NCBI GenBank assembly: GCA_965228005.1
Contig: CBDDGV010000003.1
Location: 124,001-188,000 of the forward strand
Reading direction: 5' to 3'
Source: JBCCXZ01 sp965228005
GTDB taxonomy: Bacteria > Planctomycetota > Planctomycetia > Pirellulales > Lacipirellulaceae
Length of the DNA stretch: 64,000 bases
A program made the position numbers and the translations under genes. Below the pieces are notes generated by a model, which was given only the letters and a program-made list of their open reading frames with translations, was not told the DNA's origin and ran no database searches. Of the stretch, positions 16,989 through 26,196 are shown piece by piece. Position 1 is the stretch's first letter. Each line of letters begins with the position of its first letter.

Positions 16989-17662
16989 AGCAGTTGACCG
17001 TCCTCTTGTGGTTCGCGCCGGTAATGGTTCTTGAGCTGCTTGAGGCCGCGGTGGATGAGCGACTTGACCGTCCCCTCTCGTTTGCCCAGCACCTCAGCGA
17101 TCTCGGCGTACGCCATGCGTTCGAAGTACCGCAGCGAGACGGCTGTGCGGTACTTCTCGGGCAGCTGGTCGACCGCCTCGTGCAGTTTGGCGAACGCGAG
17201 CATCTTCTCCCGGACCTCTTCGGCCGTGCTATCCTCCGCGGCTGTGAACCCAATGCGGTCCAGGTCCGCTTCCCAAGCGTTGGGTTGTATCGGGCGTCGC
17301 CGTGCCGATCGTTGGTGTGCGTTGATCTCGTTGGTGGCAATGCGGTAAAGCCAGGCGGCAAAGTGCCCACGGTGCTCGTACCTCGGCAGGGCCCGGATGG
17401 CCTGGAAGAACGTGTTGGAAGTCAGCTCCTCGGCCAGGTCGGCGCTCAAGGTGCGGCGGTAGAGGTAGCCCAGGATTCTGCTGTAGTACTTGTCGTAGAG
17501 CGGGCCGAAGGTCTGAGGGTTTCGCTGAGCTTCTTCGATCAGGTCCGCGTCCTCCGCGATCAATGCACCTGCGGGTGTGGCGTCGCGGGGGGAGTCGGGC
17601 TTCACTTCGGTGCCTCGAGTCTGATCGGCGCCCAGAACAGTCGGCCGGGCGCTAGTGGGCAT
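16985..17662 (-). CDS. ECF-type sigma-70 factor
   Basis: The 225-residue protein has region 2 (FGPLYDKYYSRILGYLYRRTLSADLAEELTSNTFFQAIRAL, then FAAWLYRIATNEINAHQR). Region 4 is LPEKYRTAVSLRYFERMAYAEIAEVLGKREGTVKSLIHRGLKQLK with its helix-turn-helix. Regions 1.2 and 3 are missing, as in extracytoplasmic-function sigma factors. An N-terminal extension of about 40 residues precedes region 2. Its stop overlaps the start of the membrane protein gene downstream, indicating translational coupling. Target promoters cannot be deduced. Confidence 0.92.
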   Translation of the reverse strand: MPTSARPTVLGADQTRGTEVKPDSPRDATPAGALIAEDADLIEEAQRNPQTFGPLYDKYYSRILGYLYRRTLSADLAEELTSNTFFQAIRALPRYEHRGHFAAWLYRIATNEINAHQRSARRRPIQPNAWEADLDRIGFTAAEDSTAEEVREKMLAFAKLHEAVDQLPEKYRTAVSLRYFERMAYAEIAEVLGKREGTVKSLIHRGLKQLKNHYRREPQEDGQLL

Positions 17663-17791
17663 TGTTCACTATTAGCACAATGCGCAGCGGCTCAGGGAGT
17701 TGCACGATCTCTCCAGATTCCACCGCCATTCTCTGGATGGGCGTCCAGCAGGGGGGCGGAGTCGACCGGTTGGTGAGTCGGAGGCGTGTGT

Positions 17792-18673
17792 TCAGAGTTC
17801 CCCGATAGCGCCGGCACCGGTCACTGCCATCAGCAGGCGGTCGAATCCCAGGGCGGCGCCGGAGCTGGCCGGCAGGCCGGACTGCATCGCGGCGAGGAGG
17901 CTCTCGGGCATCGGCGGCGTGGGCTTGCCCGTGGCTCGGCGTGCAGCTTGGACCGACACGAAGCGGCGGCGGAGTTCGGCGGGGTCGGTGAGCTCGTGGT
18001 AACCGTTGGCCAGCTCGATGCCGCGCCAGAAGAGTTCGAAGCGCTGGGCGACGGCGTGGCCGTCCTCGTCGGTAGTGGTTGTGGCGAGGGCGGACTGGGT
18101 GGCGGGGTAGTGGTAGAGGATTTCGGGGGCCGTTTGTCCGAGCTTGTCGTGGACGCGGGTGCTGACGGCGTCGAGCAGCAGGTCGCGGTCCTGGGTGTCG
18201 TCGAGGCCGGCGGCGGCGATCAGGTCGGCGGTGGGCGTTTCGAACGGGTCGACGCCGGCGTGTTGTTGGAACGCTTCGCGGTAGGTGATCCGCGTGGCGG
18301 GAGGGGCGCCGGCGACGGCTTGGCAGAAGTCGGAGAGCAGCTGCATGCCGGCGTGCATGTCGTCGCCCACGCCGTACCACTCGACGATGGTGAACTCCGG
18401 GCGGTGCTGGGGGCCGACTTCGCCGGCGCGGAACGAGCGGGTGATCTGGTAGATCGACCCCGAGCCGGCCGCAAGCAGCCGCTTCATGTGCAGCTCGGGC
18501 GAGGCTTGCAGCCAGCCGCCGCCGGGGACCTCCATTGGGTCGATGTGCGTCTCGGGGATCACCTCCTGGGCGAGCAGCGGGGTCTCGACTTCGAGGAAGC
18601 CGCGGGTGTGGAAGAAGTCGCGCGTGGCGCGCAAGGTTTCGCTGCGGAGGCGGAGCGACTCTAGTGGCGTCAC
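17792..18673 (-). CDS. epmA: EF-P lysyl-ligase (EpmA/PoxA/GenX-like)
   Basis: This 293-residue class II aminoacyl-tRNA-synthetase paralogue contains only the LysRS catalytic core. Motif 1 is FHTRGFLEVETPLL, motif 2 is YQITRSFRAGEVGPQHRPEFTIVEWY, and motif 3 is SGAALGFDRLLMA. There is no anticodon-binding domain, which is diagnostic for EpmA. EpmA attaches beta-lysine to a conserved lysine of EF-P. It begins with GTG, overlapping the stop of the M48 protease (GTGA), at the end of an efp-lemA-M48-epmA series on the minus strand. The aminomutase partner epmB lies divergently at 22106. Confidence 0.92.
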   Translation of the reverse strand: MTPLESLRLRSETLRATRDFFHTRGFLEVETPLLAQEVIPETHIDPMEVPGGGWLQASPELHMKRLLAAGSGSIYQITRSFRAGEVGPQHRPEFTIVEWYGVGDDMHAGMQLLSDFCQAVAGAPPATRITYREAFQQHAGVDPFETPTADLIAAAGLDDTQDRDLLLDAVSTRVHDKLGQTAPEILYHYPATQSALATTTTDEDGHAVAQRFELFWRGIELANGYHELTDPAELRRRFVSVQAARRATGKPTPPMPESLLAAMQSGLPASSGAALGFDRLLMAVTGAGAIGEL

Positions 18674-20652
18674 GACGGGCGGCCCATGCCGACGGCGGGG
18701 ATGTTGGCGGCGCTGACGGTTTGGCCGGCCACGAGCGGGGGCATCGGGCAGTCGAGCATGTCAGAGATGCCGCGGAGCAGCTCGGCCTCGCGGACGTTCA
18801 CGTGGTCGTCGGCGCAGATGCAAGCGGCGCAGGCGTCGATCAGCTCGCGGCGGCGGCCGGCGGCAACCCGAGTAAGCGTGGTGAGCGCCTCGTTGAGGTC
18901 GGCCAGGCCCGCGCGGTCTTTGCCAATGAGGTACACCTCGACGCCCGACAGCTCCGCGGCGCCGCGGGCGAAAGCCTCTTCGGCGTTGTTCGAAGAGTGG
19001 GCGAGCGCCGAGAGCAGCACCGAGCACTCCTTGCTGAGCCTCTGCAGGCGGTAGTACGCGATGCCCGGGCGGCGGACCTCTCCGAACTCGGGCTCGAGGT
19101 GCCGGACGAGTACGCGGTGCAGCATCCACTCGAAGAGGCCAATCCGGTTGTCTGCTTCGATGAGCTTCTGGAAGGCCGTGGCGAACGCCTTGTACTGGGT
19201 GGGCGTCATCGCGCGGAGCGAGGGGAGTGCCATGTCGATCAGCGGCAGGCGGGAGCGGGCGTCGACGGCGTCGATCTGCGGCGTGAGCTTCCGGGTGAGC
19301 TCGGCGACGTCGGGGGCGGCGTGGCGATCGAGCGCTGCCCACTGGGCCTGTCGAACCTCGGCGTCGCTGTCGAGCAGCAGGCCGTAGATGACGGCGCGGG
19401 CGCCGTAGGGTTCGCGGGCGGCGTCGCGGACGGCCGGCGGGAGTTGGCCGACCAGCTCTTCGACGTAGCGGCGGTGGAGCTCGGTCGGTTCGCCCACTTG
19501 GTCGGCGGCTTTTTCGACAACCTCTTGCGAGACGGCGAAGCGGCTCGGCCCGCCGGCGAACCCCGCCGCGCCTGCGGCGCTGACCGCGGCCACGGTGAGC
19601 GGCGCCGGGTAGGAACCGTCCCAGTTGGGTTCGATCGCGAGGATGCGTTTGGGGAGCGGAGGGTGCGTGGCCATCATGCCGGTGAAGCCTTCCCAGACGC
19701 CCTGGCCGAAGTACATGTGGCTCATCTCGGCGGCGTTGGCGTGCTGGAGACGGGAGCCCATCGAGGCCCCGCCGATGCGTTTCAAAGCGCCGGCGATGCC
19801 GCCGGGGTTGCGGGTGAACTGCACGGCGGAGGCGTCGGCGAGGTACTCGCGCTGGCGGGAGACGGCGGCCTTGATGAGGTTGCCGAAGAAGCTGCCGAGG
19901 GAGCCGAGGATCAGGGTGACGAGGCCGACGACGATGATGGCGAGGACGATGCCGCCGCCGTTGTCTTTGGAGGAGCGCCGGCCGCGGCCGGTGTGGGCGG
20001 CGATGCGGAGGGCGGCCCGGCCGATCAGCGCGAGCAGCAAGATTCCGTGCAGCACGCCGATCAGGCGGATGTTCATCCGCATGTCGCCGTTGAGGATGTG
20101 GCTGAACTCGTGGGCGATCACCCCCTGGAGCTCGTCGCGGGTGAGTCCCTCGGTGGCCCCGCGGGTGACGCCGATCACCGCGTCGCTGGGCGAGTAGCCG
20201 GCGGCGAAGGCGTTGATGCCTTGCTCCTCTTTAAGGAGGAACACCGGCGGGACGGGCACGCCGGAGGCGAGGGCCATCTCTTCCACGACGTTGAGCAGGC
20301 GTTGTTCGTAAGGGTCGGCGGAGTTGCCGAAGAGGCGGCGGCCGCCCAGGCTCTCGGCGACGGTGGTGCCGCCGCCGTTGAGTTGGGCGATCTTGAAGAG
20401 GCTGCCCATGAGGATGAGCAGCAGGGTGAAGCCGCCGGCGGCGAGGGCGGGCATCAACTCTTCGGCATTCGGCAAGCCTAGTTCACCGGTCGCCGCGAAC
20501 GACTGATCGCCGTCCTTCACGACGCCGGTAGCAATCGCCGTGGCGATGATGACCGTGCCCACCAGCACAATCACAGCGATGGTGAACAGGAAGACCAGCC
20601 ACCGGGTATTGGTGCGCGACTGGGACTGCCTCTCGAAGAAGTCGGTGGCCAT
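18670..20652 (-). CDS. M48-family membrane metalloprotease (HtpX-like)
   Basis: The protein has 660 residues. Two N-terminal membrane helices (about residues 18-42 and 70-88) precede the M48 core: HEFSH at 181-185 is the HExxH zinc site, and REYLADASAVQF supplies the third ligand. Further hydrophobic segments (IGVLHGILLLALIG and IVLAIIVVGLVTLIL) flank the core. The last ~300 residues form a long soluble domain of unknown function that ordinary HtpX (about 290 residues) lacks. It follows lemA by 33 nt, the usual LemA/M48 pairing, which suggests membrane-protein quality control. Confidence 0.88.
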   Translation of the reverse strand: MATDFFERQSQSRTNTRWLVFLFTIAVIVLVGTVIIATAIATGVVKDGDQSFAATGELGLPNAEELMPALAAGGFTLLLILMGSLFKIAQLNGGGTTVAESLGGRRLFGNSADPYEQRLLNVVEEMALASGVPVPPVFLLKEEQGINAFAAGYSPSDAVIGVTRGATEGLTRDELQGVIAHEFSHILNGDMRMNIRLIGVLHGILLLALIGRAALRIAAHTGRGRRSSKDNGGGIVLAIIVVGLVTLILGSLGSFFGNLIKAAVSRQREYLADASAVQFTRNPGGIAGALKRIGGASMGSRLQHANAAEMSHMYFGQGVWEGFTGMMATHPPLPKRILAIEPNWDGSYPAPLTVAAVSAAGAAGFAGGPSRFAVSQEVVEKAADQVGEPTELHRRYVEELVGQLPPAVRDAAREPYGARAVIYGLLLDSDAEVRQAQWAALDRHAAPDVAELTRKLTPQIDAVDARSRLPLIDMALPSLRAMTPTQYKAFATAFQKLIEADNRIGLFEWMLHRVLVRHLEPEFGEVRRPGIAYYRLQRLSKECSVLLSALAHSSNNAEEAFARGAAELSGVEVYLIGKDRAGLADLNEALTTLTRVAAGRRRELIDACAACICADDHVNVREAELLRGISDMLDCPMPPLVAGQTVSAANIPAVGMGRPS

Positions 20653-20685
20653 TCGCGGCGGTGGGGCTGGATCTTGGCGAGCGTG

Positions 20686-21288
20686 TTAGGAGAACGAGAC
20701 CTTGGGGGCTTCGTTGATCTGGGCGTCGTCGAAGTCGAGCAGCTCGGCGTCCTCGCCGTAGCCGACGATGCCGGCGAACACGATCGCGGGGAACTGCTGG
20801 CGGGCGGTGTTGAAGACGGTGACCGCGTCGTTGTACGCCTGGCGGGCGAAAGCGACCTTGTTCTCCGTGGAGGTGATCTCCTCGGTGAGCTGGGCCATGT
20901 TCTGGTTGGCCTTGAGGTCGGGGTAGGCCTCGGCGAGGGCGAACAGCCGGCCGAGGGCGCCGCTGAGCATGCTCTCGGCTCCGGCCAGTTCCTGCATCGC
21001 AGCGGCGTTGCCGGGGTTGGCGGCGGCGTGCTGCAGGCCGGTGACCGCCTGGCTGCGGGCCTGGATGACCGCTTCGAGCGTTTCGCGCTCGTGGCTCATG
21101 TAGCCTTTGACGGTCTCGACCAGGTTGGGGATCAGGTCGTAACGCCGCTTGAGCTGCACCTCGATCTGCGAGAAGGCGTTCTCGAAGCGGTTGGCGAGCG
21201 TGACGAGCTTGTTGTAGACGCCGATGCCGTACATCACGGCGATCAGCGCGATGACGCCGACGACAACCAGGACGACGATGGCGGACAT
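20686..21288 (-). CDS. LemA-family protein
   Basis: The 200-residue protein shows one N-terminal membrane helix (IVVLVVVGVIALIAVMYGIG). The LemA signature follows: YNKLVTLANRFENAFSQIEVQLKRRYDLIPNLVETVKGYM. Long helices and FARQAYNDAVTVFNTARQQFPAIVFAGI come after. The exact cellular role of LemA proteins is unsettled. They are very often next to HtpX-type proteases, as here. It lies between efp and the M48 gene on the same strand. Confidence 0.93.
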   Translation of the reverse strand: MSAIVVLVVVGVIALIAVMYGIGVYNKLVTLANRFENAFSQIEVQLKRRYDLIPNLVETVKGYMSHERETLEAVIQARSQAVTGLQHAAANPGNAAAMQELAGAESMLSGALGRLFALAEAYPDLKANQNMAQLTEEITSTENKVAFARQAYNDAVTVFNTARQQFPAIVFAGIVGYGEDAELLDFDDAQINEAPKVSFS

Positions 21289-21378
21289 GCGGGGGTTCCT
21301 CGGAGGCTGGGGTGCTACCGTTTGGGACGGATTATAGGTGATTCGCCGCTGCCGCAGAAATCTTGGCGGTTGGCGTGG

Positions 21379-21954
21379 CTACTCCGGTTCTTTGGTCCGC
21401 TCGATGTAGTCGCCGGTGCGGGTGTCGACGCGGAGCCAGTCGCCGGTGTTGATGAACGCGGGGGCGAGGATCTCGGCTCCGGTCTCGAGCTTCACGGGCT
21501 TCTGCACGTTGGTGGCGGTGTTGCCCTTGACCGAGGGCTCGCAGTACTCGACCTGCAGCACAACGTGGTTGGGCAGCGTGACGGCGATGGGGTTCTCGTT
21601 GAACACCACGAGCTGGCAGTTCATGCCCTCCTTGAGGAAACGGGCTTCCTCGCCGATGCGGTCCTCGGGCAGCTCGTACTGCTCGTAGTCGTCGTTCTTC
21701 ATGAAGACGTAGGTGTCGCCCTGACCGTAGAGGAACTGGGCGGTGAACTCGGAGACGTCGGCGGCCTCGACGCTCTGGCCGGCGCGGTAGGTCTTGTCGG
21801 TGACGGTGCCGCGGACGAGGTTCTTCAGCTTGCACTCGTAGAGGGCGGTGCCCTTGCCGGGCTTGCGGAAGTTCATCTCGACCATCTGATACGGGACGCC
21901 GTCGATCTGGATCTTCAAGCCCTTGCGGAACTCGTTGGTGCTGTAGCTTGCCAC
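21379..21954 (-). CDS. efp: Elongation factor P
   Basis: EF-P binds ribosomes stalled at polyproline and promotes peptide-bond formation. The 191-residue protein (from GTG at 21954) has the three-domain length. K34 in FRKPGKGTAL is the lysine modified by EpmA with beta-lysine in species that have that pathway. The C-terminal OB domain ends TGDWLRVDTRTGDYIERTK. A GTG start is chosen because ASYSTNEFRKGLKI is the family N-terminus. Both modification enzymes are close by (epmA downstream in the same direction, epmB divergent), strongly implying beta-lysylation. Confidence 0.96.
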   Translation of the reverse strand: MASYSTNEFRKGLKIQIDGVPYQMVEMNFRKPGKGTALYECKLKNLVRGTVTDKTYRAGQSVEAADVSEFTAQFLYGQGDTYVFMKNDDYEQYELPEDRIGEEARFLKEGMNCQLVVFNENPIAVTLPNHVVLQVEYCEPSVKGNTATNVQKPVKLETGAEILAPAFINTGDWLRVDTRTGDYIERTKEPE

Positions 21955-22105
21955 TAGGATATCCTGCTTGTTTCTAAGGCCTGGTTGTTCTCTGGACCGT
22001 TCGTAGGTTGGTATTCTGTAAGATTCCGTGCGGGGCTTGGGGTTCAGTTCCCTTACGCCGCACGGCAGGCCCGCGGTAGCACCGGCCCGTTTGGGAGTTT
22101 TGAAG

Positions 22106-23140
22106 TTGGGTATTCTAGCGACTGATAACCCGGTTGTCCGCGCCGCGGGTCCGGCTCCGGAGGGGCCCTCGTGGCAGGCAGAGTTGCGGGCGGCGGTCCG
22201 CAGCGGCGGGGAGCTCTGTCGCCGTTTGGGGCTGCCGGAGTCGTCATTAGGCGGGGCCAGAATAGGGGAAGCGGACTTCCCGGTATTCGTGCCGCCCGCG
22301 TACTTGGAGCGGATGCGTCCCGGGGACGCGAGCGACCCGCTGCTGCTGCAGGTGCTGCCCGTGGCGGCCGAGGGCGAGGAGGCAGAGGGGTACTCGTCGG
22401 ATCCGGTGGGTGACGATTCGGCGGCGCTCACCCCTGGCGTGCTGCAGAAGTACCACGGTCGGGCGCTCTTGGTTGCCAGCGGCGTGTGCCCGGTGCATTG
22501 CCGGTACTGCTTCCGGCGGCACTTCCCATACGAGGAAACGCCGTCGAGCGGAACGGACTGGGGCGAGGCGTTGTGCGTTGTGGAGCAAGAACCGACGATC
22601 AGCGAGGTGATCTTCAGCGGCGGCGATCCGTTGATGTTGGTCGATGAGCGGCTGAGTGGCATGATCGAGCGGGTCGAGGCGATCAAGCACGTGCGGCGGC
22701 TGCGGGTGCACACGCGGATGCCGGTGGTAGTTCCGAACCGGGTGACCGACGAGTTCGTCGGACTGCTAGGAGAGACGCGGCTTTCGGTTGCGGTAGTGCT
22801 GCACGCCAACCATGCTCGGGAGTTGGACGCCGGCGTGGCCCGCGCGGTGGAGCGGCTTTGTTCCGCGGGAGCGACGCTGCTGAATCAAGCCGTGCTGCTG
22901 CGACGGGTGAACGACTCGGCCGACGCGCTCGCCGCGTTGAGCGAGCGGCTGTTCGATATCGGCGTGCTGCCCTATTACCTGCACCAGTTGGACCGCGTGC
23001 GGGGGGCGCAGCACTTCGAGGTTCCCGAGTCGAAGGGGCTTCAACTCGTCGAACAACTCCGCAAGAGGCTGCCGGGGTACCTCGTGCCGCGGTACGTGCG
23101 CGAGACGGCGGGCGAACCAAGCAAGACGGTGCTGGCGTGA
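22106..23140 (+). CDS. epmB: EF-P lysine 2,3-aminomutase (EpmB)
   Basis: This radical-SAM enzyme makes (R)-beta-lysine for EF-P modification. The signature CPVHCRYCFRRHFPYEE contains the CxxxCxxC cluster motif. IFSGGDPLMLVDERLS, RLRVHTRMPVVVPNR and LLNQAVLLRRVND are typical of the KamA/EpmB family. I choose the TTG at 22106, preceded by a GGGAG ribosome binding site at 22093-22097. This gives 344 residues (E. coli 342). A GTG at 22028 would add 26 residues of atypical sequence. It diverges from efp and its TGA overlaps the GTG of rlmN. Confidence 0.92.
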   Translation: MGILATDNPVVRAAGPAPEGPSWQAELRAAVRSGGELCRRLGLPESSLGGARIGEADFPVFVPPAYLERMRPGDASDPLLLQVLPVAAEGEEAEGYSSDPVGDDSAALTPGVLQKYHGRALLVASGVCPVHCRYCFRRHFPYEETPSSGTDWGEALCVVEQEPTISEVIFSGGDPLMLVDERLSGMIERVEAIKHVRRLRVHTRMPVVVPNRVTDEFVGLLGETRLSVAVVLHANHARELDAGVARAVERLCSAGATLLNQAVLLRRVNDSADALAALSERLFDIGVLPYYLHQLDRVRGAQHFEVPESKGLQLVEQLRKRLPGYLVPRYVRETAGEPSKTVLA

Positions 23141-24243
23141 GCGACTCCGACGGCAAGGTGAGCATCTACGATGTGGCTGGCATTGAACGGTTGCGGCGGG
23201 AGCTGCGGCTCGACCCGCAGCACGTGCGGCGGCTGCGCGGGGCGCTATTCAAGAAGTTCCAGGGCGTCGAGTCGGCCCTGGCGGAGCTGCCGGAGCGGGC
23301 GCGGGCGGCGTTTGCCGAGCGCGTGCGGTTCCACCCGCTGAAGGTTCATTCGCGGCACGACTCGTCGCTCGACGGGGCGACCAAGCTGCTGCTGGAGACC
23401 GACGCGGGGATGCTGATCGAAGCGGTGATCCTCCGGATCGACACGGGTCGCACGACACTGTGCGTGAGCAGCCAGGTGGGCTGCGCGGCGGCGTGCGACT
23501 TCTGTGCGACGGGGCGGATGGGCATCGCGCAGGACCTGTCGGCGGGCGAGATCCTCGACCAACTGGTGCTTGCCGGGGAACTGCTCGCGGTCGAGGGGCG
23601 CCGGGTACGCAACCTCGTGCTGATGGGCATGGGCGAGCCGTTTCACAACGAGGCGGGCGTGCAGGGGGCGATCGAGGGGCTGACCGCCGGCGACGGGTTC
23701 CACCACCCGGCCGGGCGGGTGCTGCTCTCGACGGTCGGCATCCCCGAGGCGATGGTCCGTTTCGGCCGGCGGCTGCCGGGGGTTAATCTGGCGCTGAGCC
23801 TGCACAGCGTGCGACAGGAGACGCGCGAGCGGCTGATCCCGGTGGCGAAGCGTTACCCGCTCGAGGATTTGCGGGCCGCGGTGGCGGAGCTGAACCGGCT
23901 GCAGGGCCGGCCGGTGATGCTGGAGTACCTGATGCTGGCGGGGGTGAACGACTCGCTTGACGAAGCGGGGGAGTTGGTTCAGTGGTGCGACGGGCTGAAC
24001 GTGCACGTGAACCTGATCCCCTACAACCCGGTGGACGACGCTCCGCACCTCAGCGGGACCGACCGGACCGGCCGGGAGGCGTTCGCGGGCGTGCTGAAGC
24101 GTGCGGGGCTCACCTGCACGATCCGCTACTCGCTGGGGGCCGACATCGCGGCGGCCTGCGGACAGCTGGTGCGGCGGGAGAACCGCGAGGTGGCGCGGCG
24201 GCACTACGATCCTCCAGCGGCCGCTGGTAAGCTTGGCGGTTGA
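23137..24243 (+). CDS. rlmN: 23S rRNA adenine-C2 methyltransferase, RlmN family
   Basis: The 368-residue radical-SAM methyltransferase carries CAAACDFC (CxxxCxxC) near residue 115. It also carries VLMGMGEPFHNEAGV, the SLHSVRQETRERLIPVAKRYPL segment, and the second catalytic cysteine in IAAACGQL near the end. RlmN methylates A2503 of 23S rRNA and A37 of some tRNAs. The Cfr subgroup cannot be fully excluded by eye. The GTG start overlaps the epmB stop, so the two translation-related enzymes are translationally coupled. Confidence 0.9.
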   Translation: MSDSDGKVSIYDVAGIERLRRELRLDPQHVRRLRGALFKKFQGVESALAELPERARAAFAERVRFHPLKVHSRHDSSLDGATKLLLETDAGMLIEAVILRIDTGRTTLCVSSQVGCAAACDFCATGRMGIAQDLSAGEILDQLVLAGELLAVEGRRVRNLVLMGMGEPFHNEAGVQGAIEGLTAGDGFHHPAGRVLLSTVGIPEAMVRFGRRLPGVNLALSLHSVRQETRERLIPVAKRYPLEDLRAAVAELNRLQGRPVMLEYLMLAGVNDSLDEAGELVQWCDGLNVHVNLIPYNPVDDAPHLSGTDRTGREAFAGVLKRAGLTCTIRYSLGADIAAACGQLVRRENREVARRHYDPPAAAGKLGG

Positions 24244-24290
24244 CCCCCCTGAGTTTGGCCTCACGACCCCTCCTGCCCCCAGGCTGCATC

Positions 24291-26096
24291 ATGCGCCTCC
24301 CACGCCTTCCATTTGTTCTGTTGTTCCTGCTGATGGTTTGGGGAGCGGCGACGCCGTGCCGTGGCCAATCCGATGCGGCAGAGTTTGCGGCTCTTCCTCC
24401 GGAGCACGCTTCTCCGCGTGAGGTGCTCAAGAGCTTCTTGCGACGCATGGTGCGCGACGACAAGCTTGCGGCGGCAAAGTTGCTCGACCTTTCGGAGCTG
24501 AACGCCGAGGCGGTTACCTCTCGGGGGCCGGACTTGGCGTTCCAGCTCTTCCAGACGATGCAGCAGTTGGTCGAGCTGCCTCCGGGGTATGACTGGCCCC
24601 TCTTGGCCAGCGACGGGGCCTTCGACGCGGTCCCCAATGACCCCGACTACCCCCGACCGTGGCACCTTTCGGACCTGCCGCGGTACGACGTGGAGGAGGC
24701 GGAAGAGATTGTCATCGCGCAAGGCGCCGACGGGTGGTGGAGGTTCTCCGCTTCCACGGTGGCGTCGATCGAAAAGCTATTCGAGGCGGCCGAGGAGCAG
24801 GGGCCGCGATCGGTCTTTAACGTGGAAACCACGACTACCGTGCCGTTGTCGGAGCGGGTGCGTCGGTTGTTCCCCGACGCGATGCAAGGCACGGTGCTCG
24901 GTTTGCCTGCTTACCAGTGGGTGTGCCTGCTCATGCTGGCCGTGACGGGTTTGGTCGTACAGTGGGTCGTGAGGAACTTGCTGACGCGTGTGGCCGATGC
25001 TTTGCTGCATCGGGCGGAGCCCGACTTCAAGAGCTCGACCGCCCGCGTCTGGGGCCCCTTGGCGTTGCTTGCGAATGCGGCAACTTGGTACTGGGGCGCG
25101 CGGGAACTGGCGTTGCCTCTCTCTGTTGTCGGTTGGTTGCTGGTGCTGCTGAAACTGCTGACCGCCGTCGCGGCGGTGCGCGCGGCCTTCGCGGTGATCG
25201 ACCTGGTGGCACTCACGGTGCGGGGCCGAGCGAAGGAGACCACCCATCGCTTCGACGACTTGGTCGTCCCCCTGGCGGCTACCACCGCCAAGGTGCTGGC
25301 CAGCTTCTTGGGCTTGCTGGTCGTGCTGGCGGCCTTCAGCGAAGAGCTGCCCGCCACGCTGCTGGGCGGCCTGGGCATCGGCGGCGTGGCGCTGGCCCTC
25401 GCTTCGCAAGACACGCTGAGCAACTTCTTCGGCTCGGTGATGGTGCTGTTCGACCGGCCGTTCGAGAGGGGCGACTGGGTGGTGGTGGAGGGCATCGAGG
25501 GCGAGGTCGAGGAGGTCGGCTTCCGCAGCACGCGGATCCGCACCGGGCTCAATTCGCAGGTGACCATGCCCAACAACAGGTTGGCATCCGCGAGCGTCGA
25601 CAACATGGGGCGGCGTCAGTACCGGCGGTACCTCACGCGGATCGGGGTGGAGTACAGCACCACGCCCGATCAGATCGAGGCGTTCTGCGAGGGTATCCGC
25701 GAGCTGATCCGCCGCCAGCCGCACACCAGGAAGGACTTCTACGCGGCGTACTTCAACGACTTCGGCGCCAGCGCGCTGGAAGTCCTGCTGGTGGTGTACT
25801 TCATCGTGCCAGACTGGGCGACGGAGCTGCGGGAGCGGCACCGGCTGCTGGCCGACATCGTCCGGCTGGCGGAGCGGCTAGAGGTGGGGTTTGCGTTCCC
25901 GACGCAGACGGTGCACATGTACCAGGAGACGCACAAGCTCAAGCCGGACGCCGTGGAAAACCCAGAGAAGCTGGGCGACGACCTGGCGGCGGCGATCGCG
26001 GGCGAGCTGCCGAACTACCAGGATCGACCGGGCAAGGTGAAGTTTGGCGGTTACGACTCTTCGCAGGGCGTGCGGAGCCCAGAGCGGGGCGGGTGA
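24291..26096 (+). CDS. MscS-family mechanosensitive channel
   Basis: The 601-residue protein begins with a signal peptide (LPFVLLFLLMVWGAATPCRG) and a ~200-residue periplasmic domain. Several membrane helices follow (VCLLMLAVTGLVVQW; WLLVLLKLLTAVAAV; VLASFLGLLVVLAAF). The pore helix and beta domain come next: LLGGLGIGGVALALASQDTLSNFFGSVMVLFDRPFERGDWVVV. GFRSTRIRT and the Q-V-T-M-P-N-N segment are the MscS hallmark. It presumably releases solutes on hypo-osmotic shock. The ATG at 24291 is chosen for the signal peptide. Confidence 0.92.
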   Translation: MRLPRLPFVLLFLLMVWGAATPCRGQSDAAEFAALPPEHASPREVLKSFLRRMVRDDKLAAAKLLDLSELNAEAVTSRGPDLAFQLFQTMQQLVELPPGYDWPLLASDGAFDAVPNDPDYPRPWHLSDLPRYDVEEAEEIVIAQGADGWWRFSASTVASIEKLFEAAEEQGPRSVFNVETTTTVPLSERVRRLFPDAMQGTVLGLPAYQWVCLLMLAVTGLVVQWVVRNLLTRVADALLHRAEPDFKSSTARVWGPLALLANAATWYWGARELALPLSVVGWLLVLLKLLTAVAAVRAAFAVIDLVALTVRGRAKETTHRFDDLVVPLAATTAKVLASFLGLLVVLAAFSEELPATLLGGLGIGGVALALASQDTLSNFFGSVMVLFDRPFERGDWVVVEGIEGEVEEVGFRSTRIRTGLNSQVTMPNNRLASASVDNMGRRQYRRYLTRIGVEYSTTPDQIEAFCEGIRELIRRQPHTRKDFYAAYFNDFGASALEVLLVVYFIVPDWATELRERHRLLADIVRLAERLEVGFAFPTQTVHMYQETHKLKPDAVENPEKLGDDLAAAIAGELPNYQDRPGKVKFGGYDSSQGVRSPERGG

Positions 26097-26118
26097 CGGC
26101 CACTGTTGTAGAGCGCAC

Positions 26119-26152
26119 GAAAAAGCCCGGGCCGGCTCAGCCGGCCCGGGCT
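26119..26152 (-). terminator. Rho-independent terminator
   Basis: A perfect 13-bp G+C-rich stem (26124-26136 with 26140-26152, loop TCA) is followed on the minus strand by a run of five T. It ends the PEP-CTERM gene on that strand. A second 9-bp hairpin (26167-26175/26179-26187) lies between it and the stop codon. Confidence 0.88.
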
Positions 26153-26196
26153 GTGTCAGACTAACTCACTCTGACGGAGTCAGAGTGCTCTTCGTT

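Noticed and set aside
18535..20481. Plus-strand open frame of 648 codons opposite the M48 protease
   Set aside because: Its Val/Glu/Gly/Arg-rich translation is a shadow of the real protease gene, which has HEFSH and membrane segments.
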